DNA from: Bin5 sp965207495
Lineage (GTDB): Bacteria > Chloroflexota > Anaerolineae > Caldilineales > Caldilineaceae
Reading direction: 5' to 3'
Length of the DNA: 64,000 nucleotides
NCBI GenBank assembly: GCA_965207495.1
Contig: OZ242287.1
Location: 3,720,001-3,784,000, forward strand
The position numbers and the translations under genes are program-made. Numbering within the stretch: position 1 is the first letter of the stretch; the number at the start of each line of letters is the position of its first letter. The notes beneath the pieces are model-generated. The model saw only the letters and a list, made by a program, of their open reading frames with translations, was not told the origin of the DNA and ran no database searches. Positions 63,722 to 64,000 of the stretch are shown one piece after another.

Positions 63722-64000
63722 TTACAGTTCGCCGATCAGGAGGGCGTCGACAGGCTCGCCTGCGGCCAGGGTGCCCTCTCTCTGGGGCAGGGCCAGGAGC
63801 GCGTTGGCGGTGCGCATGCTGAGGAGGCGGCTGCTGGCCTGGATTCCGGTGCTGGCGGCGACGAAGCAGGCTTGATCGGCGTCCCAGTTGAGTGTGGCGC
63901 GGTGATATTCGGGGCGGTAGGCGTCCAGCGGCAGGGGCTGCGCGAGCCGGGCTTTGACTTTGCGAAGGCGGGGGTCCTGCCAGCCGGCCATTTTGCGCAG
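63722..64000 (-). CDS. moeA: Molybdopterin molybdotransferase, C-terminal part (partial)
   Basis: The frame is open to the right edge, so only the C-terminal ~92 residues are present, starting LRKMAGWQDP. The barrel-like C-terminal domain is seen: VKARLAQPLPLDAYRPEY, FVAASTGIQASSRLLSMRTA, NALLALPQREGTLAAGEPV. MoeA inserts molybdate into the adenylated pterin. It is the first gene here of the moeA-moaCDE run. Confidence 0.85.
   Translation of the reverse strand: MRKMAGWQDPRLRKVKARLAQPLPLDAYRPEYHRATLNWDADQACFVAASTGIQASSRLLSMRTANALLALPQREGTLAAGEPVDALLIGEL

Overview
The window is bacterial, moderately GC-rich and gene-dense, with two AT-richer accessory stretches near 9.9-10.8 kb and 52.5-60.8 kb. 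There is no rRNA, so the taxonomy is inferred. The gene content fits an uncultured Chloroflexota (Caldilineales/Anaerolineae-like) better than anything else I can name: many phytanoyl-CoA-dioxygenase-like and Gfo/Idh/MocA enzymes, lipoprotein binding proteins with VWA domains, a beta-propeller fused to an ABC permease, LysM proteins, and a radical SAM protein with a CUAEP tail.

Layout. 0-10 kb: PhyH dioxygenases, two MocA-type dehydrogenases and a carbohydrate ABC importer (lipoprotein, two permeases, no ATPase gene). 10.2-10.6 kb: a hicA-hicB toxin-antitoxin pair. 10.8-18.8 kb: sugar isomerases, a DinB protein, a small MscS channel, hisI and hisG, a sulfatase and a nucleotidyltransferase. 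19.1-23.5 kb: two tandem near-identical PhyH genes, a GMC oxidoreductase and a 2-hydroxyacid dehydrogenase. 23.5-29.3 kb (minus strand): a five-gene corrinoid methyltransferase operon with its reductive activator. 29.4-37.5 kb: an orphan AAA ATPase, a LysM protein with an unusual split repeat, then a translationally coupled operon of a zinc-ribbon membrane protein, a binding protein and a VWA lipoprotein, followed by a LivK-like lipoprotein. 37.6-43.7 kb (minus strand): a CaCA antiporter, miaB, pncB and a B12-binding radical SAM gene whose apparent stop is an in-frame UGA read as selenocysteine (CUAEP tail, with a SECIS-like hairpin just after it). 43.85-45.2 kb: a minisatellite-like array with ~102 and ~113 bp periods. 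46-52.5 kb: another sugar/hydroxy-compound oxidation cluster (MocA, PhyH, MaoC, SDR, isomerase). 52.5-60.5 kb: an accessory island with IS3-family scars at both sides, a cytosolic Ser/Thr kinase with a zinc ribbon, a three-gene DUF262 / DUF3696-type ATPase / unknown operon (best candidate for an undescribed defence system) and a truncated DNA methyltransferase. 60.9-62.3 kb: six tRNA genes and RNase P RNA. 62.4-64 kb: moeA(partial)-moaC-moaD-moaE.

How it works together: most of the core region looks like uptake and oxidation of sugar-like, sulfated or methylated organic matter. Substrates would enter through the binding proteins and permeases. PhyH, MocA, SDR, GMC and isomerase enzymes would modify the carbon skeletons, and the corrinoid operon would move methyl groups to tetrahydrofolate. 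The exact substrates cannot be read from the sequence.
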